From Bryoerythrophyllum caledonicum (lineage: Eukaryota > Streptophyta > Bryopsida > Pottiales > Pottiaceae): a stretch of DNA of 64,000 nucleotides. The DNA is taken from NCBI GenBank assembly GCA_963971425.1, contig OZ020524.1:9241845-9305844 (forward strand), in the 5' to 3' direction. Of the stretch, positions 1-11,689 are shown one piece after another. A program made the position numbers and the translations under genes. Each line of letters begins with the position of its first letter. Position 1 is the first letter of the stretch. The notes below the pieces were generated by a model, which worked only from the letters and a program-made list of their open reading frames with translations, made no database searches and was not told the origin of the DNA.

Positions 1-579
1 GTGTGTGGCATTTGCCGACTGCCAAGTCGCCGAACTGATTTTAGCAACTGCAAGGTGTCACTTGCTTCAAGTGAAACCAAATTTGAAGGGTTTGAGCTAC
101 GAATCTGAGGCGCTAATGCTTTCTCGCAACCGCCTCAGTTACAGGATTGCGGTGCCACAACCCCCTTCGAATCCTGAGCGTTTCGCATCATCGTAAGCAA
201 GAAGCGCTCGTTCTCTGATCTGATTGGCGCCTACATGTCTTCTTCCAGGAATTGTGTGGCGCAATCTCATCTCAGGGCTGACAACATGTGGGTCGGTCAG
301 TGGGCGGGCCTGGCATCCGCCATTCAGGTATAATTCTTCTACGAATTTTCGTCAGGCACCTGAAACCGAATTCTGCTTGTAGTACTCTAGATAGCGAAGC
401 TGTGATGGAACTTCCATTCCGCTACTATCGTTTTTGTGTGATAAAGCTTGTGTCTTCTTTGACATGTTTTCTGGGATCAGGCGTGTGCAGCGTCGACGTA
501 CATCTATACGGTGTATAACGAGCACATGAAGGAGGTGCTGGAGTTTACGCAGGAGCAGGTGGACGAATTGCGACGGTAA
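1..579 (+). pseudogene. 5' end of a nodulin-like (NFD4-type) MFS transporter gene, truncated
   Basis: Two coding exons with good splice sites can be read. Exon 1 is 286-327 (MWVGQWAGLASAIQ) and ends at a GTATAA donor. Exon 2 starts at 481 after TCAG, reads ACAASTYIYTVYNEHMKEVL and then TQEQVDELR, and stops at TAA 577-579. A leader intron probably lies at 193-248 (GTAAGC ... TTCCAG). The pattern W-V-G-x(5)-A-[I]-x-A-C-A-x-S-T-Y-x-[YF]-x-x-Y, followed by an amphipathic stretch and QEQVD, matches the first transmembrane helix and loop of plant nodulin-like MFS proteins, which are normally about 550-600 residues. Only about 46 residues remain. Right after the stop comes a dispersed repeat with relatives at 13.0 and 31.6 kb, so the gene appears to be cut off by a rearrangement or insertion. 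A possible later piece of such a gene lies at 27.7 kb. Family assignment is from motif memory. Confidence 0.55.
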
Positions 580-582
580 AAT

Positions 583-802
583 AATGTTTGTGTGGTGGTG
601 AGGAACGTGGAATTCCCTCAGTTTTGGCCTCAGGCGGACATTGGTTCTAGAGCTTTCTGTGGATGGGAAAAGAGTTGAGTTTCGGTGTAACATATTATAC
701 AGAAAAGCTCGTGCACATACTTACGATTGAAGCAACTTCGGAACCTCATCTTTTTCTTTAGAATTTCCAAATGCATTTTGGAGAATGTTATGATGTTCTG
801 GT
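583..802 (+). repeat. Dispersed repeat R, 3' part only (copy 1 of 3)
   Basis: The stretch beginning ATGTTTGTGTGGTGGTGAGG is clearly similar to about 13050-13305 and 31650-31912. The similarity continues across the copia insertion, which sits near the right edge of the repeat: after the element the flank reads AATTGTAC, while the other copies read TTTGTAC at the same point. The repeat joins directly to the truncated transporter exon. Confidence 0.7.
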
Positions 803-807
803 AATTG

Positions 808-995
808 TGTTGGAGAAACAAACCATATCGTTTGACCTCTCACTACATTGTAAATCATGACTTGTATAGTTACACTGTAGCAACACTGCTGCTACTTGTC
901 ACTTAGGTTAAGGACGGTCAAGCCGTCATCTCTCTGTATATATTGTGGCACATTGCCTCTGCAACATAAGCAACTTACATCATAGTGTTTCAACA
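808..995 (+). repeat. 5' LTR of the copia element
   Basis: This is a 188-bp direct repeat of 5719-5906 with TG...CA ends. A TATATAT core at 937-943 is a plausible promoter element of the LTR. Confidence 0.95.
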
Positions 996-1013
996 TGGTA
1001 TCAGAGCTAGGTA
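996..1013 (+). promoter_or_regulatory. Primer binding site for initiator Met-tRNA
   Basis: TGGTATCAGAGC follows the 5' LTR with no gap. It is the common plant copia primer site, complementary to the 3' end of initiator Met-tRNA. Confidence 0.9.
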
Positions 1014-1224
1014 GTAGGAGTAACAAGTGAGCAATGCTCCTTGGAGTAGATCTAGATGTATGAGACTTAGATCAGACAAGTGCATCTTACTTCTTGTGAA
1101 GATCTAGAGTGCAGGAGAAGAGATCGAGAAGGTAAAACATAGTAGAGAGAAGTGAGCGCTGCTCCTTGTGTGAAACTTAGATATAGAGACTCAGATTCAG
1201 ATCTAGATCTAGAAGTTGAGAAAG

Positions 1225-2430
1225 ATGGCTGAAAGTAGTAGCAGTAGAAGCAACAACTGTGAAGTTAGTGAATCCAACAAACTTTTAGGACCACAGAATT
1301 ACAGTGTATGGCAGATTAAGATGACAGCGATTCTGAAGAGAGAGGGCCTTTGGCCACTTGTGGAGACAGTACATAGCTTAGCCTCATACCCAGTTACTAT
1401 TGGAGGTGTAGCATATGGAGAGACAAAGTTACTAGAAGCTAAACAACGTGCACAAACAAGACTTACAATGTCTGTAGGGGACAACTTGCTTGGAGCAGTC
1501 AATCAACACGAAGACCCTGCAGAGACATGGAACATGTTCAAGTCAATGTTTTCAGCTGGAGATCAGCAGCAGATCCAGATGCTCACAAACAGGCTGTATG
1601 GAATGTCCATGCAAGAAGGTGAAGATATCAACGCTTACCTCACTGAAGCCATGGATCTGCGAAACCAACTGAGGGGTTATGGAGAAGAGATACCTGACAA
1701 GACACTGATCAACCTTGTTCTCAACGGTCTACCTCAGAGCTACGAAATGATCATACAAGGTATCACCTATCTCATCAATCCTATTTTTCATGTTGTAATG
1801 GGAAAACTCCTCACAGAAACACACAGAAAGAGCCTATGGGATCAGAAACGCGGCCAAGACGAAGCTCTATCAGTGCAATTTCAGAGACATGGAGGAGGAC
1901 GCGGCGGTAACCAACAAGGAGGAGGCTGGGGTCGCACCATGCATGCACGTGGGTGGTCTCCCAGTAATGGTTACTTTTCTGGAAGAAGCTACGATCAAGG
2001 CGGATTTTTTAGTGGTCATGGGTACGGCCCCATGACCGCGCACAGGGCACAGAGGCCGCGCCCGATGAACAATGGCTGGATGGGAGGCGGCGGTCCGATG
2101 GCAGGTGGCAGCCAGGTCAGAGGCGGCGTTGGAGTGACGGCGGACTTTTCCAAGGTCAGCCAGGCGGACTCTTCCAACCTACCGGCATCGCGCATTCAGG
2201 GCCACCGCAGGTGGCGGCCAACTCCAGCCTATACCAGGGCGAGGATCAGGGTTAGCCAGGCCAGGGGTTATGACCTGGCCCGGACCTCCTCAGCCCACAA
2301 ACTTCTTTACAGCTGGGACTTATGGTTCCCAGCAGGGAATGCCAAGAGCGAGGCAAATCATATGCTACACTTGTGGAACACCAGGACATATTTCAAGATT
2401 TTGCCCTCATGGAAATTACTCCACCGTTAA
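1225..2430 (+). pseudogene. copia gag region
   Basis: The reading frame starts at ATG 1225 (MAESSSSRSNN). It shows the plant copia gag pattern: a substrate-like N-terminus with W-x-I-K-M-T, then a helical region with LYGMSMQEGEDI and LPQSYEMII, then a glycine- and arginine-rich stretch. The zinc knuckle (CYTCGTPGHISRFC, about 2364-2405) is not in this frame but in the frame of pol, so a frame change lies somewhere between about 2130 and 2360. The protein would coat the element's RNA in virus-like particles. The last part of this frame after the shift is meaningless. Confidence 0.85.
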
Positions 2431-5400
2431 CTATGTTGAGGATTTCTATGACCTCTATGTTGAGGATGGGACTTATGTAGACAATGGTTGGTCCGCCGAG
2501 GCTAATTTAGCAGAGTATCAAGACTCTACATGGTTTATGGATTCCGGTGCAAGCCACCATGTTACGGGGAACTATGAAAACTTACAACATGTTGATGCAA
2601 GCTCACATGGGCAAAATGTAACAACTGCTGACGGTAATGCCCACGGCATAGCAGCTGTGAGATCATCCAGTCTTCAAACTGGAACTCACCCTGATGGAAT
2701 AAATTTGGATCATGTTTTGTATGTGCCGGCGTTAAAAAGAAACTTATTGTCTGTGGGTTCATTAGCTGATCAAGATCATACTATAGTTTTTTCTGGTAAT
2801 CAATGTCTTATTCTTGATCAAAACAAATCTATTGTTGCCATTGGACATCAGAATTTGACCAACGGACTCTATCAATTCACCAACAAAAGGAATGCAGCTA
2901 TGGTGAATTCAGTAGCCTCTGAATCAACTATGCATTTATGGCACAAGCGATTTGGACATCTCAACTATGCTAGTCTTCAACATTGTGCAAATGCACAACG
3001 AGTTCAAGGATTACCTACATTTCCAACTCTTAGAAGTGTTTGTGGAGATTGTATGGCAGGTAGACAATGTCGTGAGTGTTTTTCAAAAATCTCCATCAAC
3101 AGAACTACTCAGGTACTTCAACTCATTCATTCTGATGTAGTTGGACCAATTCGGACACCTTCTCTTAGTGGGTCTCAATACTTTGTAGCCTTCACTGATG
3201 ATTATTCTCGGAAAAGCTTCGTATACTTCATGCGACACAAGAGTGAAACATTTCAGAAATTTATTGAATTCAAAGCAAGAGATGAAAATGAGACGGGCAG
3301 AAAAATAGTGACACTATGATCTTATCGAGGGGGGGAATATTTATCCCATGAATTTGACTCCTATCTTTTCAATCAAGGAATTCAACGGCAACTCACAATT
3401 GCATTGACACCACCACAAAATGGTGTGAGTGAACGACGGAATAGAACTATTGTCGAAAAAGCAAGATCCATGGCCGCTGCATGTCATCTTCCTGGATTTC
3501 TATGGACAAAGGCGATTAATACAACGAATTATCTTGTCAACATAAGTCCTACACGCGCAAATCAAGGTATGACACCCGACCAAAAGTTTTACAATATCAA
3601 ACCCTTTGTTTCACACCTAAAGATCTTTGGATCTTTGGCATATGTTCATATCCCTGACATTAAACGAACCAAACTTGATAGTAAAACTATCAAGTGTATC
3701 TTTCTAGGATACGACACCGAGAGCAAAGGGTATAGGTTGTATGATCCGCAATCAAAGAAAATTCACAGGAGTAGAGATGTAGTCTTTGACGAAACACAAG
3801 TAGGCTATGAAATTGTCAAAACCAATGTTCCCATTCAAGACAATCCATTCGTTGACAATTTATTTCCTACACCAACGCCAATCTCTCCCCCTACCACTCC
3901 ATCTACACCCGATTTACCAGATCTACCCATAGTACCTGAATCCACTACACCTCAAGCTCCACAAACAAATCCCATAGCCGCACCACCAGTTCCTCCTCCA
4001 CGAAGATATCCACTTCGTGAACGTAGACCAAGCACCAGGTTTAGAGACACCTATCTCCTCTCTGCAGAAACCGGCACTTTCATAGAACCACAAAATTTTA
4101 CAGAGGCTATCAAACATCCAGGTTGGAAAAATGCTATCTTACAAGAAATAGATTCTATTCGAGAAAATCAGACGTGGAAAATGGTTGATCTTCCAGAAGG
4201 CAAGAAATCCATCTCCGCCAAATGGATTTTCAAAGCTAAACAGGGCCTTAATGGTACAACAGACAAATTCAAGGCTCGTCTAGTTGCTCGTAGGTTCGAG
4301 CAACAAGAAGGCATTGACTTCTTCGAAACCTTTGCCCCACTTGTTCGATGGTCCACTCATGTTCGCAGTATAGTTGCCTTAGTCGCATAGAAGAAATGGG
4401 ACATTCAACACTTAGATGTTAAAACGGCCTTTCTAAACGGAAAAATCGATGAGGATGTTTATATGACTCTACCTCCTGGTTTTGAATCTGATCTTCAACA
4501 TTCTGGTCAAGTTTGCAAGCTTCAACGAGCACTGTATGGCCTTCGGCAAGCTCCTCGTGCATGGTATGGTGAAATTGACAAATATCTTCAAAACCAAGGT
4601 CTCACTAAAAGTAAAGAGGAGCCCAATCTTTATTTTTCTATTCGCAACGGTAAATATACGATCATTCTCCTTTATGTGGATGACATTCTCATTACAGGCG
4701 ATGATATCTCACATATCAAACGCCTTCGTGTCCAACTAGAATCCAGATTCGAAATGACAAATGTGGGTCTTGCTCAACTTTACCTTGGTGCCGAATTCTA
4801 TTATAGCATTGACGGTATCTACCTTCATCAACGTACGTATATTAAGCGCCTCCTTGAACGCTTTGGCATGCAGGATTGTAACCCGTTGTCTACTCCTATG
4901 AATCCCAAACTTAAACTGTGCAAAGACACGAACACAAACCCTGTTGACAAACTTACATATCAAAGTCTTGTTGGGGGACTTCTTTACGCAACCATAACAC
5001 GATGGGACATTCAGTATGCCGTCGGATGTGTCTCCCGATATATGAGCAATCCACAGCAAGTTCATCTTACAGCTGCTAAAAACATTCTTTGTTACCTCAA
5101 AGGGACTCTTGACTATGGCATTTTTTATCCCTCACAAGGTGATGCACATCTTTCTGTTTTTACGGATGCCGATTGGGTGGAGGAAAGTGATACTAGACGC
5201 TCAACTTCTGGAATTTTATATAAAATCGGCTTGTCTCCCGTGGCATGGTCCAGTAAATCACAACCCACGTTGGCATTATCTTCTACTGAGGCCGAGTATC
5301 GTGTGTTATTTGAGGCCGCTCGAAATATCACCTATTTTCGACGACTTTTAACCGAACTTCAAATTGGAACCAAGGAGCCTACTCCTATCTTTTGTGACAA

Positions 5401-5638
5401 TTTGAGTAGTATCAAGCTTGTTTGGAACCCGGTGATGCATCAACGCACTAAACACATTGAACTTGAACATCACTACATTCGCGAAAAATACGAGGATGGC
5501 ACTATTGTTATTTCATATGTTCGTACCAAACTACAACAAGCCGACGTTTTGACCAAATCACTAGAACCAGGTCCTTTTATTGATAATAGAAATCTTGCAG
5601 GTCTTCGACAAGTTCCATCAAGCATCTCTCAAAATTAG
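2270..5638 (+). pseudogene. copia pol region (protease, integrase, RT, RNase H) with two in-frame stops
   Basis: One frame carries, in order: the zinc knuckle; aspartic protease (WFMDSGASHHVTG, about 2530); GAG-pre-integrase (LWHKRFGHL, about 2935); integrase with its three acidic positions (HSDVVGP, FTDDYSR, NGVSERRNRT, about 3130-3450); reverse transcriptase with LLYVDDILITG (about 4669); and RNase H with ADWVEESDTRRSTSG (about 5168). The order is that of Ty1-copia. TGA at 3317-3319 interrupts integrase just before the RGGEYLS motif, and TAG at 4388-4390 interrupts reverse transcriptase. The frame is otherwise open to the TAG at 5636-5638, so decay is recent. Confidence 0.92.
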
Positions 5639-5706
5639 TCTTTGGCCTAAGGTCCCATGATCCTTTGCTCCCATGATCCTACATTTTCTTTTCTCTCACG
5701 ATCTGG

Positions 5707-5718
5707 TTTGAGCGGGGG
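5707..5718 (+). promoter_or_regulatory. Polypurine tract
   Basis: The purine run GAGCGGGGG lies just before the 3' LTR at the position expected for plus-strand priming. Confidence 0.75.
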
Positions 5719-5906
5719 TGTTGGAGAAACAAACCATATCGTTTGACCTCTCACTACACTGTAAATCATGACTTGTATAATTACACTATAGCAACACTGC
5801 TGCTACTTGTCAATTAGGTTAAGGACGGTCAAGCCGTCATCTCTGTGTATATATTGTGGCACATTGCCTCTGCAACATAAGCAACTTACATCATAGTGTT
5901 TCAACA
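5719..5906 (+). repeat. 3' LTR of the copia element
   Basis: This 188-bp copy differs from the 5' LTR at about five positions, by direct comparison of the two. Confidence 0.95.
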
Positions 5907-5911
5907 AATTG

Positions 5912-7336
5912 TACAACAAGTATTTCTTCCGAAAAGATCCAAGGAAGCAGTAAAGTTCGGGAATAAGTGTACCGAGGGATGTGCAAGCACTGGTCGATAA
6001 CTATCCTTTGTTGGCCATGATAAGCACGTCCTTGATCTTGTGGATGGTCGGGCACCGCAACAAATCCGTTTGCCAGCAATAGGCAAGCCACCCCTCCAAC
6101 CACCCAAAACTATGCATGCACCACCCGATGTCGTGGACGTTCTGGTTGCTCTTGTTGTCCATGATGGTGCTCGAGAACAGTTGCCGTAGATTGAACGCCA
6201 GCAATGATGTATTACGATGTAGATGGTGGCTTCAGCCCTCTAGGACGGTGAGGATAGCCAAATAGTGCCTTCCAGGATGACATTTTGAGGGTGATAATCG
6301 ATGGTAACGATCATTTTTCATCCAATAATTCTTGTCTGGATTGATCATTGAATATATGCATGCATCAGAAGATGATGAAACTTGCCTCATTGAGGTAATG
6401 ATGTTTTATCTAAAGAAGAAAATGTTTGTGACATGTATCTCAATGTAGTGAATATAAGAAACTTCTTGCTTTAGCTCTAAATTTGAATTTGAGTCATTAA
6501 AATGATATATTTTGAATTTGAGTCCAACTAATGAAATGAAGCTTATGAAGTCTAGTTTCCATTCCAATTTGAAATCTTGAAAAATACTTAAAATTAATTT
6601 GAGTTATTGCAATTATGAGCTTTATTGTAAAGACTTATTGCAATTATAAACTTTTGGCCTATCACCACAGTTGATTGATATTCTAAATTAAGCTTAACAT
6701 GGAAGTTTCGATTGTACCACAAATTTGGCACTATATTGTATGACTTTGGTGAAATTTTTAGAATTTTTAAGCATTCTTTGTATTCAATATGAATTTTCTT
6801 CGGCCTTACTTCAGAAAATCACAATAATTTCACATTTTCACAAAGTAAGTTGTGGTTATTGTGACATAAGCAAGACATGTGATCTTGTTTCCAAAAAGAT
6901 GAAATAAATACTTGTCCACATATCATGTTTAATTAAAAAATTGAACACACAGTAAAATGGAAATTGGCATCAATGCCATGGTCATAGGCTCAACTATTTA
7001 GGGGTAACCTTTGAACGTCATTTGGAAACCATACATATGAAATAGACAATTATTTTACTTTGTGGAATACAAAAAAATGTATGAAAGTGTAGCAAAACAT
7101 ACACCTTTAGTTGAAGATTCTTCAACTAACATCCTTCATTTGGAGGTCATTTCAATATATGAACCTTATCATGTTCAAGTACGACATCATGCATGTAGAA
7201 TATAATGGCCACCAGTAGCACCTTCTCACGTTTAAGGGTTAATGTGGTGGATGTGTTAATTTGCTAAAAGATTGTTGTATAATTCGTTCATCATCACATG
7301 AATTTGTTCTCAAGGAAAAAATAGCAACAAACATAT
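5912..7336. other. AT-rich spacer with one coding-like fragment
   Basis: From 5912 to about 6250 the base composition is mixed. The minus strand at 6001-6204 reads an open, low-bias peptide (FSSTIMDNKSNQNVHDIGW...) that I do not recognise; it may be a gene remnant. From 6250 to 7336 the DNA is AT-rich and I see no gene. Confidence 0.4.
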
Positions 7337-7375
7337 CACTACTAGAAACATGGTATTTGGGGAGTTGGCAGGAAT

Positions 7376-7400
7376 GCTATCTTGTGAGCGGTGAGCGGTG
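7376..7400 (+). repeat. 25-bp inverted repeat, left copy
   Basis: The 25 bases pair exactly with 11655-11679 on the other strand. GAGCG units continue to the right (GAGCGGCGAGTGGCGAG). Confidence 0.75.
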
Positions 7401-8251
7401 AGCGGCGAGTGGCGAGCACTGAATTCATGACAATTTTTACCATTGTTTTTGTTGTGAAATTAAAAAGAACACCTATTGGTGTGAGTGTAGGTGGATTGTG
7501 CTTCAAAAAATAAAAATAAAAACATTGATATAAGAGAAATTCTTGACTTGCAATCGCTTTAATATATCGTTTAATCAATAGAGGCACCTATAGCAGTGGC
7601 ACTATTTTTAGAATTGTGGGGAAAAATTACATCCAAAAGTAAACGGATAAGAGATAATGAAACATATATTACAATGCAAACTTCTATTCCAAATAATAAC
7701 GATTTCATATATGATTAATAGGGGAGAAGTACATCTATAATCCCCTTATTTTCTTAAACAATAATTTTAATAATATGGAGATGAAGTACATCTATTCAAC
7801 CATAAAAATTCTATTACTGCAAATATCTTAAGAGCATGGATACTTCTGCTTGAATAACTCTGCGACTTGTAGTAGAGGAATTTTCTTGGATGTGTATTAC
7901 TATTCTAATTAAGTCAAATATGTAGTACTATTCTAATGACTGTTTAGGTTACCGTGGATTTTGTCCGAAGGTTTAGGGTGGTGAATGGAGAGAATGATAG
8001 TGATGGACCATCTAAACTTAGTATACTATTCATGATGTGATAATTGTATAATTCTAAATTCAAAGACACATTATAAAAATTGATTAAAATCCATCCATGA
8101 ATGATAATTCAATATCTATTAGGTTATCAAACTAGAGTACAAACATTATGTGGATGAAACAAATAATCAAATAAGACATGCAAGGGTGATGTTTATCCAT
8201 AAATCAAAAGCCTCATATCATGTCAATACCGCATACATAATAGAGGAATCA

Positions 8252-8470
8252 CTACTCTTCACATGTGAACTCATCGTCACTGCCCTGATGGATAAACGGC
8301 ATACTGCTATTAGAACCACTATCAGAATCACTACTAGCCTCCTCAACCTCGTCATCCACAAAAACCTTTGCTACGGAGCCAGATCGAGCAGCCAGTGGAC
8401 GTCGTGGAGGCGACGGCTGCGCTACGGATGCAATGGCAGCAGCTTCAGCATACTCAGGCAAAATATGCAA
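8252..8470 (-). other. Unidentified open frame with acidic tail
   Basis: The minus strand encodes 72 residues beginning MHILPEYAEAAAIASVAQP and ending in a Ser/Asp/Glu-rich tail (DDEVEEASSDSDSGSNSS ... DDEFTCEE). The composition is more coding-like than the AT-rich surroundings, and GC content rises over it. It could be the last exon of a gene carried by the 7.3-11.7 kb element. I do not recognise a family. Confidence 0.25.
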
Positions 8471-9480
8471 CTGCTCTGGACAGACAACCTTCCCTTCTAG
8501 AGCTATATTCTAGAGCTTGTTAATATTGCCGAGCAAGCATGAAAATTGCAATGAAGTATCTTCTGAATAGTATTTGTATTTTCCGATAGCTCGTATTTGA
8601 ACATGTGAAATTGGTCTTGCTTGTCACGAGTATGGCTAGTAGTCAATGCATGAGTAAATTTCTCACTCGTACTTTTGAATATACTAATTTATATTACAAT
8701 GTATCATTTTTTCTAATGCATTATTTTAACCGACTTGAGAGGTGTTATGTTAGCAACATGCAGAAGTTATGTCATGTATTGGCAGCATATAACATCTTCA
8801 AATGACATAACACGCCAACTCCAATTGGAGAGATGGGGTATCGTAAACCATTGGACGATAGTTTAGAATCACATATTAGAAGATTAGAATATTATTTCTT
8901 CTAAACATTGTGTAATATAGCTATCACGATGAAATTATATGACTCCATATCCCCTACTGTTGGACATTGTAAGTTTTATAAAATTTTATTCTAATGTTAT
9001 ATTTGATTGTGGACTCTGTAATTTTAAGGTTTTGATAAATGGAAATAAAATTGCGAGTTGATAATCGTGGACATGAGCGACAAAAGGAAATCGGAAAAAA
9101 TGTCCATGGTTAGAGATTCCACGGCTATAGGGTACATTCTAAGTTTAGAAAATTCTTCTAATTTTCCACACAAAATTTGAGAGACATATTATTACTTTCC
9201 ACAAAAAAAATATTTGCTTGAAAAAAACCAATTTTTTTTTTTCCATTTTCAGACTATTTTCTGCTCACCGCTGTCATGTTGTAAATAACTATACTATGTA
9301 AAAAGATAATATAGATACAAAAAGTGTGGTCGTAGAGTAACCTACAGTTTAATTCAATGTGGGAACAATTGGGGCTTGTTAGCCTAGCTTGGATGTACTG
9401 TTTTGTTACTCTAGCTCAGGGGTAGGTAGATAGCTAGTTAACTACATATTTTCCTGCTCTCACTAGCAAGTGCCAAGCCG

Positions 9481-9600
9481 CAGCCGCCCGAACAGTTCAA
9501 CGAGTTCAATGAGACTCGAACTCGGAATCAGTCGGCAGATAACAAACGGGCTCTAACAGCCAACCAAGTCTGCAACTTGGCGATTATCATCGAGCCCACA
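9481..9600 (-). repeat. Possible tRNA-derived SINE head
   Basis: On the minus strand a box B-like GAGTTCGAGTC lies about 35 bases downstream of a box A-like TTGGTTGGCTGTTAGAG, the spacing of a tRNA-type polymerase III promoter. The segment does not fold by eye into a full cloverleaf and no clear A-rich tail was found, so it is not called a tRNA. Confidence 0.2.
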
Positions 9601-9870
9601 ATAGTTTTATAGTACTACAGATAAGTTGTTTATTTCTTTATTTGGCTTTACCGTAGACCATCTTTTAGATGGAAAGGCATCTATGGCTACTTAAATTTGC
9701 TTAATCGTTTATTATTAAAGAAATGTCATTGAGTTAATGTTAGGGAAGGCAAACTTCTTGATGAAGTTATTGAAAAACATATAAATGGTAGATGGTTGCC
9801 ATGCCTTATGCATTACTTTAGGTCATTATTAGTTTGGATTGTATCTTCTTAGTTTCTATAGGTTGATAGT

Positions 9871-10233
9871 ATGGCTTCACAAGACCTTGATGATTGGGAG
9901 TTCTCTTTAGTTCACTCACCGGATGATCCAATTCAACTTTCTCAACCATCAACATTAAGGCGACGTGTGCGAGAGGAAGCATGGCCTTCTAAGCGTCGTG
10001 TTCAACCACATATCGCTTTTGATCCTAAACAAGTTTCTTTGACAAGTTTAAGAAGTTTACAACCGGAGGCAAGAACTTTAATAATCGTCTTGGAGGCTGA
10101 AGTTGTGCTTATGGAAGGCCATCAAGTGGTGTTTGAAGGGTGTTTTCAAAATACTAATGACAGTCAAATGGTGACCCGCTTGTCCAATGACTTTAGTCAC
10201 CGTCTTTGGCTTCAAGGCCCGCTCACCCACTAG
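9871..10233 (+). CDS. Hypothetical protein, 120 aa
   Basis: The frame opens at ATG 9871 (MASQDLDDWEFSLVHSPDD) and runs 120 codons to TAG. The sequence is soluble, has mixed charge and no transmembrane segment or signal peptide. The N-terminus (DLDDWEFSLV) resembles short acidic-aromatic motifs of many plant proteins, but I recognise no family. It is the longest coding-like frame inside the inverted-repeat-bounded 7.3-11.7 kb segment, so it may be a fragment carried by that element rather than a host gene. After the stop the DNA returns to AT-rich non-coding sequence. Confidence 0.35.
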   Translation: MASQDLDDWEFSLVHSPDDPIQLSQPSTLRRRVREEAWPSKRRVQPHIAFDPKQVSLTSLRSLQPEARTLIIVLEAEVVLMEGHQVVFEGCFQNTNDSQMVTRLSNDFSHRLWLQGPLTH

Positions 10234-10499
10234 GGTAGTGAAAGGCGAGCAAATTATATTGCTACTATTCTTCGTGAGATTCTTGACTTTTTACATGTTT
10301 AAATCATCTAGGGGCTGAAGTTGAGACCATTTATTGTTATTTTTTTCATATATTTGTAGTTAGTTGTTGTTGAAGAAACCCAATCTTTAGATTCATGACC
10401 AGGTAGTAAATGTTTAAAAATGCAATGGATAGAAGGCATAGAGGGATGATAAGAGATGATAAAGGGGAAAATTTGAGCAACCAATAGATTTTAAGATGC

Positions 10500-10945
10500 C
10501 CATGTCGCCTTTGCATGGGCTGAGGTTGGTTGTGATTGGCTCCTTCCGCCTTTCGGGAGGTTGGGTTCTTCCTTACCAAAGAAGGGCGGGACTGCGGGGG
10601 CTCTCATTTGTTTTTTTATTGTAGCCCTTGTTGTTAGCTCTCTAAGAAGCTATCACTCGGTTTAAGAACTAAAAATATGAGTGAACGGCGCCTTATTGAA
10701 CACAAGGGGGTCTATTGCCGCATGTTTTCATGAGCAGTAGGTTTGAAGCCTTGTAGCAAGTTGTACAAAGTATATCTAAATGTCATTTTTGGTGAGTATT
10801 TGTAAACTGTAAATAGCTTTTCAAAAATCTATCTAATGCTCTATTTCAAGCTTTTGTGAAGTCATAGCACTAGTTTGAAAGAAGAGGGGTCAGTTGACTT
10901 GAGTTTTTGTAAGAAGTAACTTTGATTGCACATGGGCTGAGGTTG
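10500..10945 (+). repeat. Short repeated motif CATGGGCTGAGGTTGGTTGTG
   Basis: The motif occurs at about 10514 and again at about 10928. Nothing else in the 10.25-11.65 kb stretch looks like a gene; 11.2-11.45 kb is very rich in TTAATTAA-like words. Confidence 0.4.
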
Positions 10946-11654
10946 GTTGTGGTTTTTTGGAGGTAAAATTTGATGTGCATATGGTGTATTTTAGTGGCTT
11001 TTCAAGTAGCCATAGCACGTCTCATTCCGAATTTGTATGAAAGTGTAGTGATATTTTAAATTAGAAGGTTAATCAAGAGTTTAAAAGAGAATTTGAGTTC
11101 AGTTTATACTTAATGAGAGGTTAGAGAAATTATTTCAAAGGGAGTAAGGGTATATAGGAGAAGGATATGTAAGGATAAGGGTATGTAGGATTGAGGTTAA
11201 TTAGGGAATTAATTATCTTAATCAAGGTTAATTGTATTAAGTAAGATTTACTAGACTAATTGTAATTAATTAGCTTAACTAAGATTAAGTGGATTAATTA
11301 AGGTTAATCATATTAGTTAAATATCATTATCTTAAATATTAATTAATTATTATTAAGTGAAATTATTTAATTTAATCAGAGTTTAATTAAAGCTTCATTT
11401 AGATTGAGGATAATTAATGTTTTGATTTAAGTTTTTAAGTTCTACAAGACATCTGCATCATGTCTTATTATATGTATATCGAGTTTTATTATACAAGTTG
11501 AAAATTGGAGGCCTTTCTCATATGGTGAATGAGGACTTATATGTTTATATGGACTTGGACACAAAATCACATGTTCTATATTCTCCCTGTCCTTCTCTAA
11601 ACTAAGTGCAGCTAAGAACCCTGGGTTTTTCTAAAGCAAAGATTCTCTACACGA

Positions 11655-11679
11655 CACCGCTCACCGCTCACAAGATAGC
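11655..11679 (-). repeat. 25-bp inverted repeat, right copy
   Basis: Exact reverse complement of 7376-7400. Confidence 0.75.
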
Positions 11680-11689
11680 GTCGCTCAGA

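Larger units (their letters stand above)
808..5906 (+). mobile_element. Ty1-copia LTR retrotransposon, full length but coding-defective
   Basis: The element is bounded by two 188-bp LTRs (808-995, 5719-5906) that begin TGTTGG and end CAACA. It is flanked by the 5-bp target duplication AATTG (803-807 and 5907-5911). The internal order is primer binding site, gag, protease, integrase, reverse transcriptase, RNase H, polypurine tract. Integrase before reverse transcriptase defines the copia type. By eye the LTRs differ at about 5 of 188 positions, so the insertion is fairly young but not new. One frame change between gag and pol and two in-frame stops in pol mean that it cannot encode all its own functions. 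Confidence 0.95.
7337..11688. mobile_element. Probable CACTA-type transposon remnant, right end missing
   Basis: CACTACTAGAAA at 7337-7348 matches the usual 5' terminus of plant CACTA elements. Just inside, 7376-7400 (GCTATCTTGTGAGCGGTGAG...) recurs perfectly in inverted orientation at 11655-11679, 4.3 kb away, like subterminal repeats. A matching right terminus TTTCTAGTAGTG is absent; the dispersed repeat R begins at about 11690, so the right end may have been lost there. No CACTA transposase is visible, so this would be a non-autonomous or eroded copy. Confidence 0.45.

Noticed and set aside
9481..9600. A tRNA gene on the minus strand
   Set aside because: Box A and box B-like words are present but no acceptor stem or full cloverleaf can be drawn; kept only as a weak SINE candidate.
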